A stretch of DNA of 64,000 nucleotides from Marininema halotolerans (GCF_900116235.1 NZ_FPAA01000013.1:1-64000), one strand, 5' to 3'. Counted from the stretch's first letter, positions 16,432 to 26,177 are shown. Numbers and translations are program-made. The notes: generated from the sequence alone by a model not told the origin.

Positions 16432-16644
16432 TTAATCGCACTCAATGTTGACTTTCAAACCGTTTTCCCACTGAACTCCACCAGTGAAGTGCTTACCATG
16501 AGCATAGGCAAGGCACCATACTGCAGCACCTAACACGAGAGTTGCGCCGAGCGCGAGCAGAACTGCGACAAACACGAGGAACCACGCTTCATCATTGACC
16601 GTTTTGACAGACGAAAAATCAGCTTGAGGTGCAACATACTCCAT
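16432..16644 (-). CDS. 70-aa hydrophobic peptide, putative bacteriocin/RiPP precursor
   Basis: The N-terminal 20 residues are polar and acidic (M-E-Y-V-A-P-Q, then S-S-V-K-T-V-N-D-E-A), like a leader. Residues 21-48 form a long Ala/Val/Leu-rich hydrophobic helix, and the rest ends in N-I-E-C-D. Only two cysteines are present (44 and 69). AGGAGGGA precedes the ATG. It is the first gene of a unit with an ABC exporter and a PqqD/peptidase fusion, and a hairpin follows it, all as expected for a ribosomally made antimicrobial or signalling peptide. No known bacteriocin is recognised. A small structural membrane peptide is the alternative. Confidence 0.6.
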   Translation of the reverse strand: MEYVAPQADFSSVKTVNDEAWFLVFVAVLLALGATLVLGAAVWCLAYAHGKHFTGGVQWENGLKVNIECD

Positions 16645-16776
16645 CCAAAATCCCTCCTAAAATAGTAAAAATAAAATAAAAAATCAGAATAGAAAGTTAC
16701 CTATTGCTAGGCGGAGTAGATTGATTAATGCCAATGGTAGAGCGATGAAGTGAGGTGAACTGTTTCTATTAACACC

Positions 16777-16806
16777 ATAGTAATAAGAGTTTACCAGAAT
16801 TGTCAA
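16777..16806 (-). promoter_or_regulatory. SigA-type promoter of the RiPP-like operon
   Basis: On the minus strand TTGACA (16806-16801), an 18-bp spacer and TACTAT (16782-16777), about 130 nt before the peptide gene ATG, which implies a long 5' leader. Confidence 0.5.
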
Positions 16807-17239
16807 CACCATAAATATTTTGATATTATTAAAATTACATGGATATATTTTGATGGATCCTTTTCTAATAGTGGATATTTTTATGATGATGGGAATAATT
16901 GAAGTAAATATTCAGATTTATCTTTATAAATAACGGGATGATACTAAATTAATTTTTTAAACTTGCAAATTATGTATTTTTACGAGATTGATTGAAGGGG
17001 TGCTTGTCGGAGTCCTTATCTTACTGGGTTCATGGACGTGCTTGGGTACTATCCGTCCAGACGGTGGCATAAGGTTACAATACAGTCGTAAACCTATGAC
17101 TTCCCTCTCACGCCCCCGCCGGCGTGAATCGCACCCCGGATCGGCGGAGGCGAAGGGAGGAGTATTTGATTAACGCCTGCCGGAGGTTTCGGGAAGTTAG
17201 GGTTTCTTCGGTAACTTGAGTCCTGAGGGGGGATCTTTG
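16807..17239. other. Intergenic region, no supported gene
   Basis: 16807-16980 is very AT-rich. From 16985 the composition rises sharply, with GC-rich inverted repeats around 17112-17150. A short frame with a hydrophobic start near 16988 lacks a convincing ribosome site and conservation cues, so I do not call it. In many relatives the hem genes precede spoVID; they are absent here, so synteny breaks at this point. Confidence 0.5.
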
Positions 17240-18601
17240 TTGACGGCAAATTATAATCAACTCCGGTTTGATATTTTGGAGAAGGTCCGTCTCCATCCCC
17301 AGAAACCGGGGATCGGGACACTACTGGAGTTGGATTTGTATCCCGATGTGGAGATCGAAGACCAGGGAAGTCATCTGAAAATCGAAGGGTACCTTCGTTT
17401 AAATGGTACCTATCTCTCTGGTCATGGTTATCTTCTTCCTGAAGAGGGGGAAGGTGAGGCTTCTTCCCATCCTAATGGAATGATTTCTTCCCCGCCGCCA
17501 CAAAAAGAAGAGATTGCGTATGTCATTCCTGTAGAAATCACTTTACCGGCAGAACGAGCGGATATTGATCATATTGCTTCAGAGATTGAGTCCTTTGACT
17601 ATAAGGTCTTGTCTCCCTTTGAATTGCACATTGAGGCAGTTCTTTCGATTGATGGTCTACTGAATGATGAGCAGTCAGAGGAACCCTCTGCCGATTATGA
17701 ATTGGTTGATCCTGAAAGTGCAGAAGAGCCTTTGTTACCTGCACAAGCGGAATCTCAGGAAGATCTGGAGGAAGCGATGGATTCGCCTGAGGCTGCTGAG
17801 GAAGCTCAAGAAGAGGTCAGCTTTATGGATGAGAGAAGACAAGAAGAAGATCTATCCGCGTCCGATTCATCGGATATGGAAGCATCCAATCACGAGTCAG
17901 AAACGGAGAATTACGATTTTGTACATGTTGCCCGTTATGATGGCATTGATGATTCACATGGTGTACTCCATTCTCAATCTTTCCATGATGAGGAAAGTGA
18001 AAGTCCTGAGGATACCGTTTTTCAAACCCATGAGACACCTATAGCGGAAGCATCACCCGATGTAGAAGAAGAGGTTACTAGCGAAATGGAAGCAACGAGA
18101 GCAACTGAGGCCGAATCTGAATTTGAAAAAGAAGCGGACCCTCCGCCATTATTTTCCCATGATCGAAGAGGGTGGGGAGATAATCGATATTTACGACATC
18201 CGCATCATGGTGAATTTGATTTCCAAGAGTTGGACACGGATGAACGACAAAAGTTTGGAATTGAACATTTGTCAGAAATGGCACAGAACGAAGAAGCAAC
18301 GAAGGGTCAGCAATTTCTAGAGGAACGCCAGGCGAGCGATGAACCACCGTCTGCTACCGAGACCAATCAATCGGATGAGAAGAATGAAGGGAAGCCGGCT
18401 CGATTGGATTGGGCGCGCTGGATACTGGGTGATGAAGAAGAAGAGTTTGTCAAAGTACGAATGGTGATTGTCCAGAAGGAGGATTCGCTGGATACGATTG
18501 CGGAGAGATATGAGGTGTCAGCTAGCAAAATTCTTCACCTTAACCAATTGGAAAGTAACGTGTTAGAACAGGGACAAATCGTATATATCCCTCGAAGTTA
18601 A
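17240..18601 (+). CDS. spoVID: SpoVID, spore coat encasement protein
   Basis: About 453 aa. The N-terminal beta-rich domain (residues 1-135) carries the alternating hydrophobic strands of the SpoVID/SpoIVA-interaction region. The middle is a very acidic, low-complexity linker (Glu, Asp, Ser). The C-terminal 45 residues form a LysM domain (Q-K-E-D-S-L-D-T-I-A, then L-N-Q-L-E-S-N, I-P-R-S). SpoVID drives encasement of the forespore by coat proteins and binds SpoIVA. TTG 17240 has GAGGGGGGA 6 nt upstream; the in-frame TTG at 17216 does not. Identity is supported by the following ysxE-valS order. Confidence 0.85.
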   Translation: MTANYNQLRFDILEKVRLHPQKPGIGTLLELDLYPDVEIEDQGSHLKIEGYLRLNGTYLSGHGYLLPEEGEGEASSHPNGMISSPPPQKEEIAYVIPVEITLPAERADIDHIASEIESFDYKVLSPFELHIEAVLSIDGLLNDEQSEEPSADYELVDPESAEEPLLPAQAESQEDLEEAMDSPEAAEEAQEEVSFMDERRQEEDLSASDSSDMEASNHESETENYDFVHVARYDGIDDSHGVLHSQSFHDEESESPEDTVFQTHETPIAEASPDVEEEVTSEMEATRATEAESEFEKEADPPPLFSHDRRGWGDNRYLRHPHHGEFDFQELDTDERQKFGIEHLSEMAQNEEATKGQQFLEERQASDEPPSATETNQSDEKNEGKPARLDWARWILGDEEEEFVKVRMVIVQKEDSLDTIAERYEVSASKILHLNQLESNVLEQGQIVYIPRS

Positions 18602-18643
18602 CTACACGGTGACAAGAGGTCGTAGATGAAAGGAGATGAAACC

Positions 18644-19768
18644 ATGAAGTTAGATCCGATGTTAGATGGACCGGTACTTTCAGAGGTTTTTGATCGGTAT
18701 GGATGGTCCCCCAGTCGTGTTCGCTATATTCAGGGCGTGCTGCAGGTGCGTACCGAAGAAGGGGAGTTTTCGCTAAAAAAAACCGAAGCCCCTGTCGCCA
18801 AACTACGCCTTCTGAACCAGGTGAGTGAGGCATTAATCGAAGAAGGCTATGAGCATCTTCTCTCTTTTGTGAGGACCAAAGGCGGAGAGCCCTTCGCGGA
18901 GATGGAACGAGGGAATTGGTATGCCTATCCCTGGTATGGTGAGCCCTTAGGAAAAGGAGAACCGCTCTCTTCGTTGGAGCTGATGCGACAACTTGCCCGT
19001 TTTCATCGCTTAAGCCAACCTATAGTAAAAAATGCATCGATTGAAAAAGGGAAATCCTTGCCTGTTCAATCCGAGCGATGGAAAGAGTGGCAAAACCACC
19101 TTGCGGAGTGGCGGGAGATGGCAAATGAACGTGAATTTACCTCTCCCTTTGATCGAACTTTTCAAGAGCATTATGATTTTCTGGATAAATCCTTTCAATT
19201 TTCTTTACAAGGGATGGATCGGATTGCTTCGATCAGTGGCGGGGCTTTGCCGCAGCAAACCTTAACCCATCAGCGTATTCACCCGCAAAATCTGCTTGTT
19301 GGCGCAGAAGGGTGGCGCTGGATTGATTGGGACCATTGTGCGGTGGATCAGCCTGTCACGGATATTGCAGCATTTCTTCGCCGTTTCCTCGAGGTAGAGG
19401 AAGGAGAGGTTGTTGATCCTGCTGCGCTACTCGAAGCGTATGATAAAGAGTGGACCCTGTCACGGAAAGAAAAGAAGATTCTCGCCTTAACGCTTGCCTG
19501 TCCAGAGAGGCCTCTTCGTATCTTGCATGCCTATTACCAAAAGCCGCGTCGTTCGGAGGAGTCGGTTTCTGTGCGCCGATTGGAAGAAGAAGTGGATCGG
19601 CTACAGGTTTTTCAAGATTGGATTCGCTCAGAGTGGAAGCCAAGTGCCACAGGGCAAAAGAGTGGGAGCAGCAGGGGGCACCGAACAGGGAGCAAAACGG
19701 GTGCGCGTTCAAATGCGCCCCAAAAGAATCGCCGACGAGGGAACAAAGCTAAAAAACAGAAGATCTAA
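18644..19768 (+). CDS. ysxE: YsxE-like spore coat-associated kinase-fold protein
   Basis: About 374 aa of the CotS/YsxE group with an aminoglycoside-phosphotransferase-like fold. The catalytic-loop equivalent reads L-T-H-Q-R-I-H-P-Q-N-L-L and the metal-binding equivalent W-I-D-W-D. The first Asp of a normal kinase HxDxxxxN loop is replaced by Arg-Ile-His here, so activity is doubtful. The C-terminal 45 residues are an Arg/Lys/Gly-rich tail unlike the usual family end. ATG 18644 has AAAGGAGA at 8 nt. The place between spoVID and valS matches B. subtilis. Confidence 0.8.
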   Translation: MKLDPMLDGPVLSEVFDRYGWSPSRVRYIQGVLQVRTEEGEFSLKKTEAPVAKLRLLNQVSEALIEEGYEHLLSFVRTKGGEPFAEMERGNWYAYPWYGEPLGKGEPLSSLELMRQLARFHRLSQPIVKNASIEKGKSLPVQSERWKEWQNHLAEWREMANEREFTSPFDRTFQEHYDFLDKSFQFSLQGMDRIASISGGALPQQTLTHQRIHPQNLLVGAEGWRWIDWDHCAVDQPVTDIAAFLRRFLEVEEGEVVDPAALLEAYDKEWTLSRKEKKILALTLACPERPLRILHAYYQKPRRSEESVSVRRLEEEVDRLQVFQDWIRSEWKPSATGQKSGSSRGHRTGSKTGARSNAPQKNRRRGNKAKKQKI

Positions 19769-19774
19769 GCCATA

Positions 19775-19806
19775 GAAAACACCGGAAATCCGGTGTTTTC
19801 TATCGT
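19775..19806 (+). terminator. Terminator of spoVID-ysxE
   Basis: GAAAACACCGG (19775-19785) pairs with CCGGTGTTTTC (19790-19800) across AAAT, with a short T-containing tail. Confidence 0.75.
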
Positions 19807-19916
19807 TTGCGATACCCTCCAAGCCAGGTTCCAAAGGCTTTTACAGGGAGATAAAGGGCGGCTGAGAAGCACAAAGCACGTATCCATTCCATTGTTCACG
19901 ACCCCTTTGTAGTGTT

Positions 19917-19930
19917 TTGCATATATGCAA
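19917..19930. promoter_or_regulatory. Perfect 14-bp palindrome, candidate operator
   Basis: TTGCATATATGCAA is identical to its reverse complement. It lies about 105 nt before two tiny genes and may be a dimeric regulator site; no promoter hexamers are convincing next to it. Confidence 0.35.
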
Positions 19931-20034
19931 CATGTTTGCTATTGATCAAATTATATGCGCAACTAAAAGTTTGGTGTACGGACTCAGCAGAATGGGTGCT
20001 TAGAATAACAAAAAAAAGAAAAGGGGTGGACAAG

Positions 20035-20094
20035 ATGCTAGGAAAAGAGCAAAATATACGAGAGACAAAGCAGGGGAAGTTAGGAGGACGTTAG
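20035..20094 (+). CDS. 19-residue peptide gene
   Basis: ATG 20035 to TAG 20092 encodes MLGKEQNIRETKQGKLGGR, a highly charged peptide preceded by AAGGGGTGG. The stop lies 4 nt before the next start, and the next gene's ribosome site (TAGGAGG) is inside this ORF, which suggests translational coupling. It could be a leader peptide controlling the small membrane protein; coding status rests only on the ribosome site. Confidence 0.35.
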   Translation: MLGKEQNIRETKQGKLGGR

Positions 20095-20098
20095 AAGC

Positions 20099-20254
20099 AT
20101 GGTGAAATCGACGGCGAGAAGTATGTACCGTGGTCTTTTGATTATTCTTATACTCAGTTTCTTACTCTTGAGCACGGTGCTGTTGTTGGCTTTCCTAGCG
20201 GATCCACAATTGATGTGGGAGAGCGTACAACAAGCCTTTGGAATGATTCGTTAA
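20099..20254 (+). CDS. 51-aa single-pass membrane protein
   Basis: A short basic N-terminus, one hydrophobic helix from about residue 13 to 33, then a polar C-terminus ending W-E-S-V-Q-Q-A-F-G-M-I-R. TAGGAGG precedes the ATG by about 10 nt. It sits between ysxE and the valS T-box leader, where small spore or membrane proteins are sometimes found. Family not recognised. Confidence 0.55.
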   Translation: MVKSTARSMYRGLLIILILSFLLLSTVLLLAFLADPQLMWESVQQAFGMIR

Positions 20255-20333
20255 ACAGACGATAACGATCCACTTATGGACGAGATTCTTTTTATGTTGC
20301 AACCATGCCATTATTCACCACAGTAATCGGAGT

Positions 20334-20360
20334 GCGAACCCATAGGGGTTCGCCTTTTTT
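20334..20360 (+). terminator. Terminator before the valS leader
   Basis: GCGAACCC (20334-20341) pairs with GGGTTCGC (20346-20353), 4-nt loop, followed by CTTTTTTG. It insulates valS. Confidence 0.8.
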
Positions 20361-20417
20361 GTTCATAAAATTTGACTCTCACCCTTCAGCAGTATAAAAT
20401 AAATACACAATTATTTA

Positions 20418-20659
20418 AGAAGCGATGATAGGAAGAGTAGTCGGATGTGGTTCGTTAAGAGAGAGGCTCCCTGGCTGGAAGGGCCTTCTTACCTATCTGA
20501 TGAACGTCACCCTGGAGCTTTTTACCTGAAATGGAGTAGGGTAAAACGCGGCCCGGCGTTACTGGGGATCCCAAGCGCATCAGTTTGCCTATGTAGGCAC
20601 GATGAATAAAGGTGGTACCGCGGAGCCCATCCGTCCTTTGGATGAGGGCTTTTTTTGTT
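20418..20659 (+). promoter_or_regulatory. T-box riboswitch (tRNA-Val sensing) controlling valS
   Basis: The conserved AAGGTGGTACCGCGG T-box element is at about 20609-20623. Immediately after it a terminator stem (GCCCATCC...GGATGAGGGC) runs into seven Ts. Stem I elements begin near 20420 (GATGATAGGAAGAGTAG). A GTC at 20506-20508 in the specifier-loop region fits a valine codon. Uncharged tRNA-Val would stabilise the antiterminator and turn on valS; charged tRNA gives termination. The assignment also follows from the gene directly downstream. Confidence 0.9.
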
Positions 20660-20687
20660 TTCTGCGGAAATGTAAAGGAGGAGTACG

Positions 20688-23348
20688 ATGGCTGATCAGC
20701 AAAAGGAAGGGTTGCCCACTTCCTATGATCCAAAACAGTCTGAAGAAAAATGGTATCAATACTGGTTAGAAGGAGATTTTTTTAAAGCAGGTCAAGATCC
20801 TGAGAAAGAGCCCTTCACAATTGTGATTCCCCCGCCCAACGTTACGGGAAATCTTCATATTGGTCACGCATTAAACTGTACCCTGCAGGATATTATGACC
20901 CGAAGTAAGCGCATGCAAGGCTATGATGCCTTGTGGCTTCCAGGGATGGATCATGCGGGAATTGCGACCCAATCCAGGGTAGAAGCAGGTTTACGGGAAA
21001 AAGGAATTAGCCGTCATGATCTTGGACGAGAGAAATTTGTTGAACAAGTGTGGGAGTGGAAGGAAAATTACGCTGAAATCATTCGGGAGCAATGGCGTAA
21101 AATTGGGGTTTCTCTCGATTATTCCCGGGAACGATTTACGATGGATGAGGGGCTTTCCCGTGCGGTTCGTGAAACCTTTGTCCGTTTATACAAAAAAGGG
21201 CTCATCTATCGTGGTAAATATATTATTAACTGGGATCCTGCTGCTCGTACGGCGCTTTCGGATATCGAAGTGATCTATAAAGAAGTGCAAGGAAAGCTAT
21301 ACCATATGGAATATCCGTTGACGGATGGAAGCGGAAAAATTCGAGTGGCTACCACCCGTCCAGAAACCATGATGGGGGATACGGGTGTAGCCGTCCATCC
21401 TGAGGATGAACGTTACCAAGGGTTGATCGGTAAAACGGTGACGTTGCCTGTGGTCAATCGGGAAATCCCAATCATAGCGGATGAACATGTTGACCCTGAA
21501 TTTGGGAGCGGTGCAGTTAAAGTTACTCCAGCGCATGATCCGAATGACTTTGAAATTGGAGGGCGTCATCAACTCCCTCAGATTCTCGTCATGGATGAAT
21601 CAGGCACCATGAATGAAGAGGCGGGGATCTATCAAGGGCTTGACCGCTTTGAGTGCCGCAAAAAAATCGTGCAAGATCTTCAAGAGGCAGGTATCTTGAT
21701 CGAAATTGAGGATCATGTTCATTCTGTTGGTCACAGTGAGCGTTCGGGTGCAGTTGTCGAACCGTATCTGTCTACTCAGTGGTTTGTTGCGATGAAACCG
21801 CTGGCTGAAGCCGCGATCAAACAGACGCGTTCGGGAGAAGGCGCCCGCTTTGTCCCTGAACGTTTTGAGAAGACGTACCTTCATTGGATTGAAAACATTC
21901 GCGATTGGTGTATTTCTCGTCAGCTTTGGTGGGGGCATCGGATTCCTGCTTGGACCTGTGAGAAATGTGAGGAGGTAGTGGTTGCAGTTGATGAACCAAC
22001 GACCTGTCCTTCATGTGGTGGGCAATTAGCACAGGATGTAGATGTGCTGGATACCTGGTTTAGTTCAGCCCTGTGGCCTTTTTCAACCCTGGGGTGGCCA
22101 GAGGAAACCGAGGATTTCAAACGGTATTTCCCAACGAGTGTATTGGTTACGGGTTACGATATTATTTACTTCTGGGTTGCACGGATGATTTTCACCGCCT
22201 TGGAGTTTACCGGCGAGAAACCCTTTAAAGATGTGCTGATCACAGGCTTGGTAAGGGATTCCGAAGGCCGGAAAATGTCTAAGTCCCTTGGCAATGGGGT
22301 CGATCCGATGGAAGTGATTGATCGATATGGATCCGATGCGATGCGTTTCATGCTTTCAACGGGGTATACCCCTGGGAACGACCAACGCTTCCGCTGGGAA
22401 CGGGTAGATGCCGCGCGCAACTTCGCAAATAAAATTTGGAATGCATCTCGGTTTGCCTTAATGCATTTACAAGAAATCCCAGATGAAGACCTTCAATTTA
22501 ACCCGGCGGATCATTTCTCCACAGCGGATCGATGGATTCTTCATCGCTTGAATGAAACGGTAGAAAGTGTGACGCGAAGTCTAGATCGGTATGATTTTGG
22601 AGATGCTGGGCAAACCTTGTATCAATTCATTTGGAATGAACTCTGCGATTGGTATATTGAATTTGCTAAGCTCCCACTTTACGGAGAAGACGAGGCAGCG
22701 AAGGGGACGACGCGCAGGGTTTTGGTATATGTTTTGGATCAATCGATGCGTCTATTGCACCCCTATATGCCCTTTATCACCGAAGAAATTTGGCAACAAC
22801 TTCCCCATAGCGGTAAGAGTATAACCGTGGCAAAATGGCCGGAGGTAAAGGATTCCTTTATTGCGAAAAGTGCGGTTGAGGAGATGGAAGTATTGATTGC
22901 CACCATCCGTGCCGTTCGTAACATTCGTGCTGAAATGGATGTCCCCCCGAAAAAAGAGATCGACTTACTCATTCGCGCTGAGGAAGATACACAGGCAGCC
23001 TTTAAAAATAATGAGCCGGCTATTCGTCGCTTATGTGGCGTGGGTAGTTTATCGGTAGATACCCAGCTTGATCGTCCAGCACGTGCAATGACGGCGGTTG
23101 TTTCAGGAGCAGAAATTTTCCTTCCCTTAGAAGGATTGATCGATATTGAGCAAACGATTGCCCGCTTGGTTGCGGAGAAGAAGAAGTTGGATCAAGAAGT
23201 AACACGGGTAGAAAAGAAATTGGCAAACCAAGGGTTTGTCGCAAAGGCTCCTGCACATGTCGTCGAGGAAGAGAAGAAAAAGGGCGACGACTATCGTGAA
23301 AAACGGAGGAAAGTAGAGAATCGTTTGCAGGAGTTGCAAGGAAATTAA
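20688..23348 (+). CDS. valS: Valyl-tRNA synthetase
   Basis: An 886-aa class Ia synthetase that attaches valine to tRNA-Val. [14 protein letters not shown] carries the HIGH motif near residue 55, and K-M-S-K-S-L-G-N the KMSKS loop near residue 527. The CP1 editing domain lies between them ([11 protein letters not shown]). The C-terminal anticodon-binding domain is followed by the ValRS coiled-coil arm (about residues 815-885, Lys/Glu-rich). Normal length. AAGGAGGA precedes the ATG. Expression is under the T-box just upstream. FolC follows after about 100 nt. Confidence 0.97.
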   Translation: MADQQKEGLPTSYDPKQSEEKWYQYWLEGDFFKAGQDPEKEPFTIVIPPPNVTGNLHIGHALNCTLQDIMTRSKRMQGYDALWLPGMDHAGIATQSRVEAGLREKGISRHDLGREKFVEQVWEWKENYAEIIREQWRKIGVSLDYSRERFTMDEGLSRAVRETFVRLYKKGLIYRGKYIINWDPAARTALSDIEVIYKEVQGKLYHMEYPLTDGSGKIRVATTRPETMMGDTGVAVHPEDERYQGLIGKTVTLPVVNREIPIIADEHVDPEFGSGAVKVTPAHDPNDFEIGGRHQLPQILVMDESGTMNEEAGIYQGLDRFECRKKIVQDLQEAGILIEIEDHVHSVGHSERSGAVVEPYLSTQWFVAMKPLAEAAIKQTRSGEGARFVPERFEKTYLHWIENIRDWCISRQLWWGHRIPAWTCEKCEEVVVAVDEPTTCPSCGGQLAQDVDVLDTWFSSALWPFSTLGWPEETEDFKRYFPTSVLVTGYDIIYFWVARMIFTALEFTGEKPFKDVLITGLVRDSEGRKMSKSLGNGVDPMEVIDRYGSDAMRFMLSTGYTPGNDQRFRWERVDAARNFANKIWNASRFALMHLQEIPDEDLQFNPADHFSTADRWILHRLNETVESVTRSLDRYDFGDAGQTLYQFIWNELCDWYIEFAKLPLYGEDEAAKGTTRRVLVYVLDQSMRLLHPYMPFITEEIWQQLPHSGKSITVAKWPEVKDSFIAKSAVEEMEVLIATIRAVRNIRAEMDVPPKKEIDLLIRAEEDTQAAFKNNEPAIRRLCGVGSLSVDTQLDRPARAMTAVVSGAEIFLPLEGLIDIEQTIARLVAEKKKLDQEVTRVEKKLANQGFVAKAPAHVVEEEKKKGDDYREKRRKVENRLQELQGN

Positions 23349-23447
23349 AAGGAAAAAAGGGACGGGCGATTCGCCCGTCCCCACTTTTGACGAATATGAT
23401 AAGATGGTGGATGTGAGTGGCCTGTGGTGGATAGAAAGGGACGAAAC

Positions 23448-24773
23448 ATGATGGTAGAGGCAGCAAAATGTACAACAGCAGAAGATGTTTTTCAGTGGAT
23501 GAAACAAGGATGTTCAGAGGGAATTCATCCTGGGCTCGAGCGGATGGAGTGGATGTGTGAGCATCTTAATCACCCTGAACGCCGATTAAAAACCATCCAT
23601 ATTGCTGGCACCAATGGAAAGGGATCGACCTCGGCGATGGTTGCGTCGATCTTGAAGGAAGCAGGTTATCCGACGGGAATGTTTAGTTCACCGTACCTTT
23701 CCCATTGGAGTGAGCGTATTACAATGGATGGCGAACCGATCCCAGAAAGTGAGTTTGTCCGGTGGGGGCGAGAAGTGGCTCTCTTAACAGAGGAACGAGC
23801 TGCACAGGGGTTGGATCGAATCACCGAGTTTGAGTTTTGGACATTGGTTGCCCTTCTTTATTTTGCTCGTGAGGCTGTGCCTTGGTTTGTCGTCTGGGAA
23901 ACGGGTTTAGGTGGTCGCCTTGACTCGACCAATGTGGTAATTCCACTCGTATCGGTTATCACGAATGTGGGACACGACCACCAAGGATTCCTCGGTGACA
24001 CCCTTACAGCGATCGCAAAGGAAAAGGCGGGGATCATAAAACCCGGTGTACCTGTGATAAGTGCTTCCGAGGATGAATCCGTCCTGGCCATTCTGAGAGA
24101 GAAAGCGAAGGAAAAGAAAAGTCGCTTTTACCAGATGGGGCAGGACTTTCAAACAATAAAGCGTTCGGATGAGAAAGACGAGGGGACTTCCATTGATTTT
24201 CAAGGACCCTACCGTCATTTGAATGATTTATTTATCCCTCTAGTTGGGGAACATCAGGTGAAAAATGGTGCGACCGCACTGATGATATGCGAAGTATTGC
24301 GCCAATTTTATGCTACAGTGATAGAGGAAGATCGGATACATGTGGGATTAGCGGGTACAAAATGGCCTGGCAGGCTTGAAACCATCGCTACTAAGCCGCG
24401 TATCCTCCTGGATGGTGCCCATAACCGTGAAGGTGCCCGGGCACTTGCCAAGGCATTTGCATCCTATAAGTATGAGAAGCTTCACCTTTTGTTTGGCGCA
24501 GGGACAGACAAGGAGATCAAAGAAATGCTGTCACCACTGTTGCCCTATGTTGATACGGTAACCGTGACCCAGGCGGAACATCCTCGGTCTCAAACCGTTT
24601 TTTCCTTGGCTGATACAGTGCGATCCATCCAACCGGAATTGGAACCACAAGTTATAGCGGATCCAATAAAGGCAGTTACCCAATTACAAAACGAAGTGGG
24701 TTCACAGGATATGATCGTTGTCGCGGGTAGTCTGTTTTTAGTCGCAGAGGTTCGACGCAGTTTAACAACGTAG
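23448..24773 (+). CDS. folC: Folylpolyglutamate synthase / dihydrofolate synthase
   Basis: A 441-aa Mur-ligase-fold enzyme that adds glutamate to dihydropteroate and to reduced folates in the cytosol. The P-loop G-T-N-G-K-G-S-T lies near residue 55. The metal and ATP site motifs include T-N-V-G-H-D-H and L-D-G-A-H-N. ATG 23448 has AAAGGGA at 6 nt; the in-frame GTG at 23424 is less likely. The position after valS is the Bacillus arrangement. It carries on directly to murC with only a 27-nt gap. Confidence 0.95.
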   Translation: MMVEAAKCTTAEDVFQWMKQGCSEGIHPGLERMEWMCEHLNHPERRLKTIHIAGTNGKGSTSAMVASILKEAGYPTGMFSSPYLSHWSERITMDGEPIPESEFVRWGREVALLTEERAAQGLDRITEFEFWTLVALLYFAREAVPWFVVWETGLGGRLDSTNVVIPLVSVITNVGHDHQGFLGDTLTAIAKEKAGIIKPGVPVISASEDESVLAILREKAKEKKSRFYQMGQDFQTIKRSDEKDEGTSIDFQGPYRHLNDLFIPLVGEHQVKNGATALMICEVLRQFYATVIEEDRIHVGLAGTKWPGRLETIATKPRILLDGAHNREGARALAKAFASYKYEKLHLLFGAGTDKEIKEMLSPLLPYVDTVTVTQAEHPRSQTVFSLADTVRSIQPELEPQVIADPIKAVTQLQNEVGSQDMIVVAGSLFLVAEVRRSLTT

Positions 24774-24800
24774 AAATGGGATAAAAGGTGGGTGTGTGGG

Positions 24801-26177
24801 TTGCTTAAACAAGAGCACGTACATTTTGTTGGCATCGGTGGATATGGGATGAGTGCGATTGCTCGCGTGTTGCTGGAAATGGGACATCGGGTAACGGGAT
24901 CCGATGTTGCTGCCAATAAATTAACAGAAAGCTTGGCATCACGTGGAGCGGAGATTCATCTTGGTCATGAAGCCTCCTTGATTGAGGGAGCCGATCGAGT
25001 GGTGTACTCATCGAGTATCCATCAAAATAATGTTGAACTGGTAGCTGCACGAGAGGTGGGCATTCCCGTATTGCATCGATCCCAGATGCTTGCTACCCTG
25101 TTGAATGACAAGAAGGGGATCGCGGTGGCGGGTGCCCATGGAAAAACCACAACCTCCTCGATGATTGCACAAACCCTTGAAGAGAATGACGTAGATTCCA
25201 CGTACGTCATCGGTGGTGAGGTGGTCGGTCTTGGAAGTAACGCCAAGGCGGGTAAGAGCGAATTTGTGGTTGCTGAAGCGGATGAAAGTGATGGAACCTT
25301 TCTTGAATACTATCCGCATATCGCGGTGGTGACCAATATTGAACCGGACCATCTTGAAAACTATGAAGGTGATTTTGAAAACCTGAAAAAAGCGTATCGT
25401 CAGTTTTTACGACAGGTTAAAGAAGATGGAGCGGTCGTGCTGGGTTGGGATGATGCATACTTACGCGAGATCGCCAGCGAATCCAAAGCGCAGGTGATCA
25501 CTTATGCGGTGGATCGATCCGCAGATTATCAAGCGGTCGATATACGTACACGACTCAATCAAACGCGCTTTACAGTGAAAAAAGGGGAAGAAATCCTAGG
25601 GGATGTGGAGATCCAAGTTCCTGGACGGCATAATGTTGCCAATGCCTTAGCTACTTTGGTGGTCTGTCTGGAGGCCGGTCTTACCTTTAAGCAGGCATCC
25701 GATGGCTTATCCCGCTTCCAAGGAGCGAAACGACGCTTTCAAATCATTGGTGAAGTCGATGATATTCTCGTCGTGGATGATTACGCCCATCACCCAACAG
25801 AAATTCGCACAACCATCGATGGATTGAAGGCGATGAATCGCCGGATCGTTGCCGTGTTTCAACCGCAACGATACTCACGCACCTACCATCTAATGGACGA
25901 GTTTAGTCGAGCCTTTGGGGATGTCGATCATTTGATCATCACCAGTATCTACTCCCCACCTGGCGAAGCGCCTATCGAAGGGGTGACTTCCGAACGTTTA
26001 GTGGAGATGGTTAGGGAAAATAGTAATCCAAGTGCGCTATTCCTCGATACAAAGGAAGAAGTAGAGGCCTATCTACTCAAATATACGGAGCCAGGCGACC
26101 TCGTGATCACCATGGGTGCTGGGGATATTTGGCGTGTGGCACATAACCTTGTGCCTGCGTTGGAGAAGAAGGACTAA
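24801..26177 (+). CDS. murC: UDP-N-acetylmuramate--L-alanine ligase
   Basis: A 458-aa enzyme adding L-Ala to UDP-MurNAc, the first peptide step of peptidoglycan synthesis. N-terminal Rossmann motif H-F-V-G-I-G-G-Y-G-M-S; ATP P-loop A-G-A-H-G-K-T-T-T-S; central E-A-D-E-S-D-G-T-F; C-terminal V-D-D-Y-A-H-H-P-T-E. TTG 24801 lies 9 nt after AAAGGTGG, whereas a GTG at 24792 would directly touch that site. In B. subtilis murC is elsewhere; here it joins folC, another Mur-type ligase. Confidence 0.95.
   Translation: MLKQEHVHFVGIGGYGMSAIARVLLEMGHRVTGSDVAANKLTESLASRGAEIHLGHEASLIEGADRVVYSSSIHQNNVELVAAREVGIPVLHRSQMLATLLNDKKGIAVAGAHGKTTTSSMIAQTLEENDVDSTYVIGGEVVGLGSNAKAGKSEFVVAEADESDGTFLEYYPHIAVVTNIEPDHLENYEGDFENLKKAYRQFLRQVKEDGAVVLGWDDAYLREIASESKAQVITYAVDRSADYQAVDIRTRLNQTRFTVKKGEEILGDVEIQVPGRHNVANALATLVVCLEAGLTFKQASDGLSRFQGAKRRFQIIGEVDDILVVDDYAHHPTEIRTTIDGLKAMNRRIVAVFQPQRYSRTYHLMDEFSRAFGDVDHLIITSIYSPPGEAPIEGVTSERLVEMVRENSNPSALFLDTKEEVEAYLLKYTEPGDLVITMGAGDIWRVAHNLVPALEKKD

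Noticed and set aside
16985-17173. A 61-codon frame with a hydrophobic start before spoVID
   Set aside because: It has no convincing ribosome site or terminator, and it runs into GC-rich repeats with Arg/Ser-rich nonsense sequence.
19450-19775. Alternative frames over the 3' end of ysxE
   Set aside because: These are shadows of the basic, repeat-rich ysxE tail; the ysxE frame continues to the terminator.
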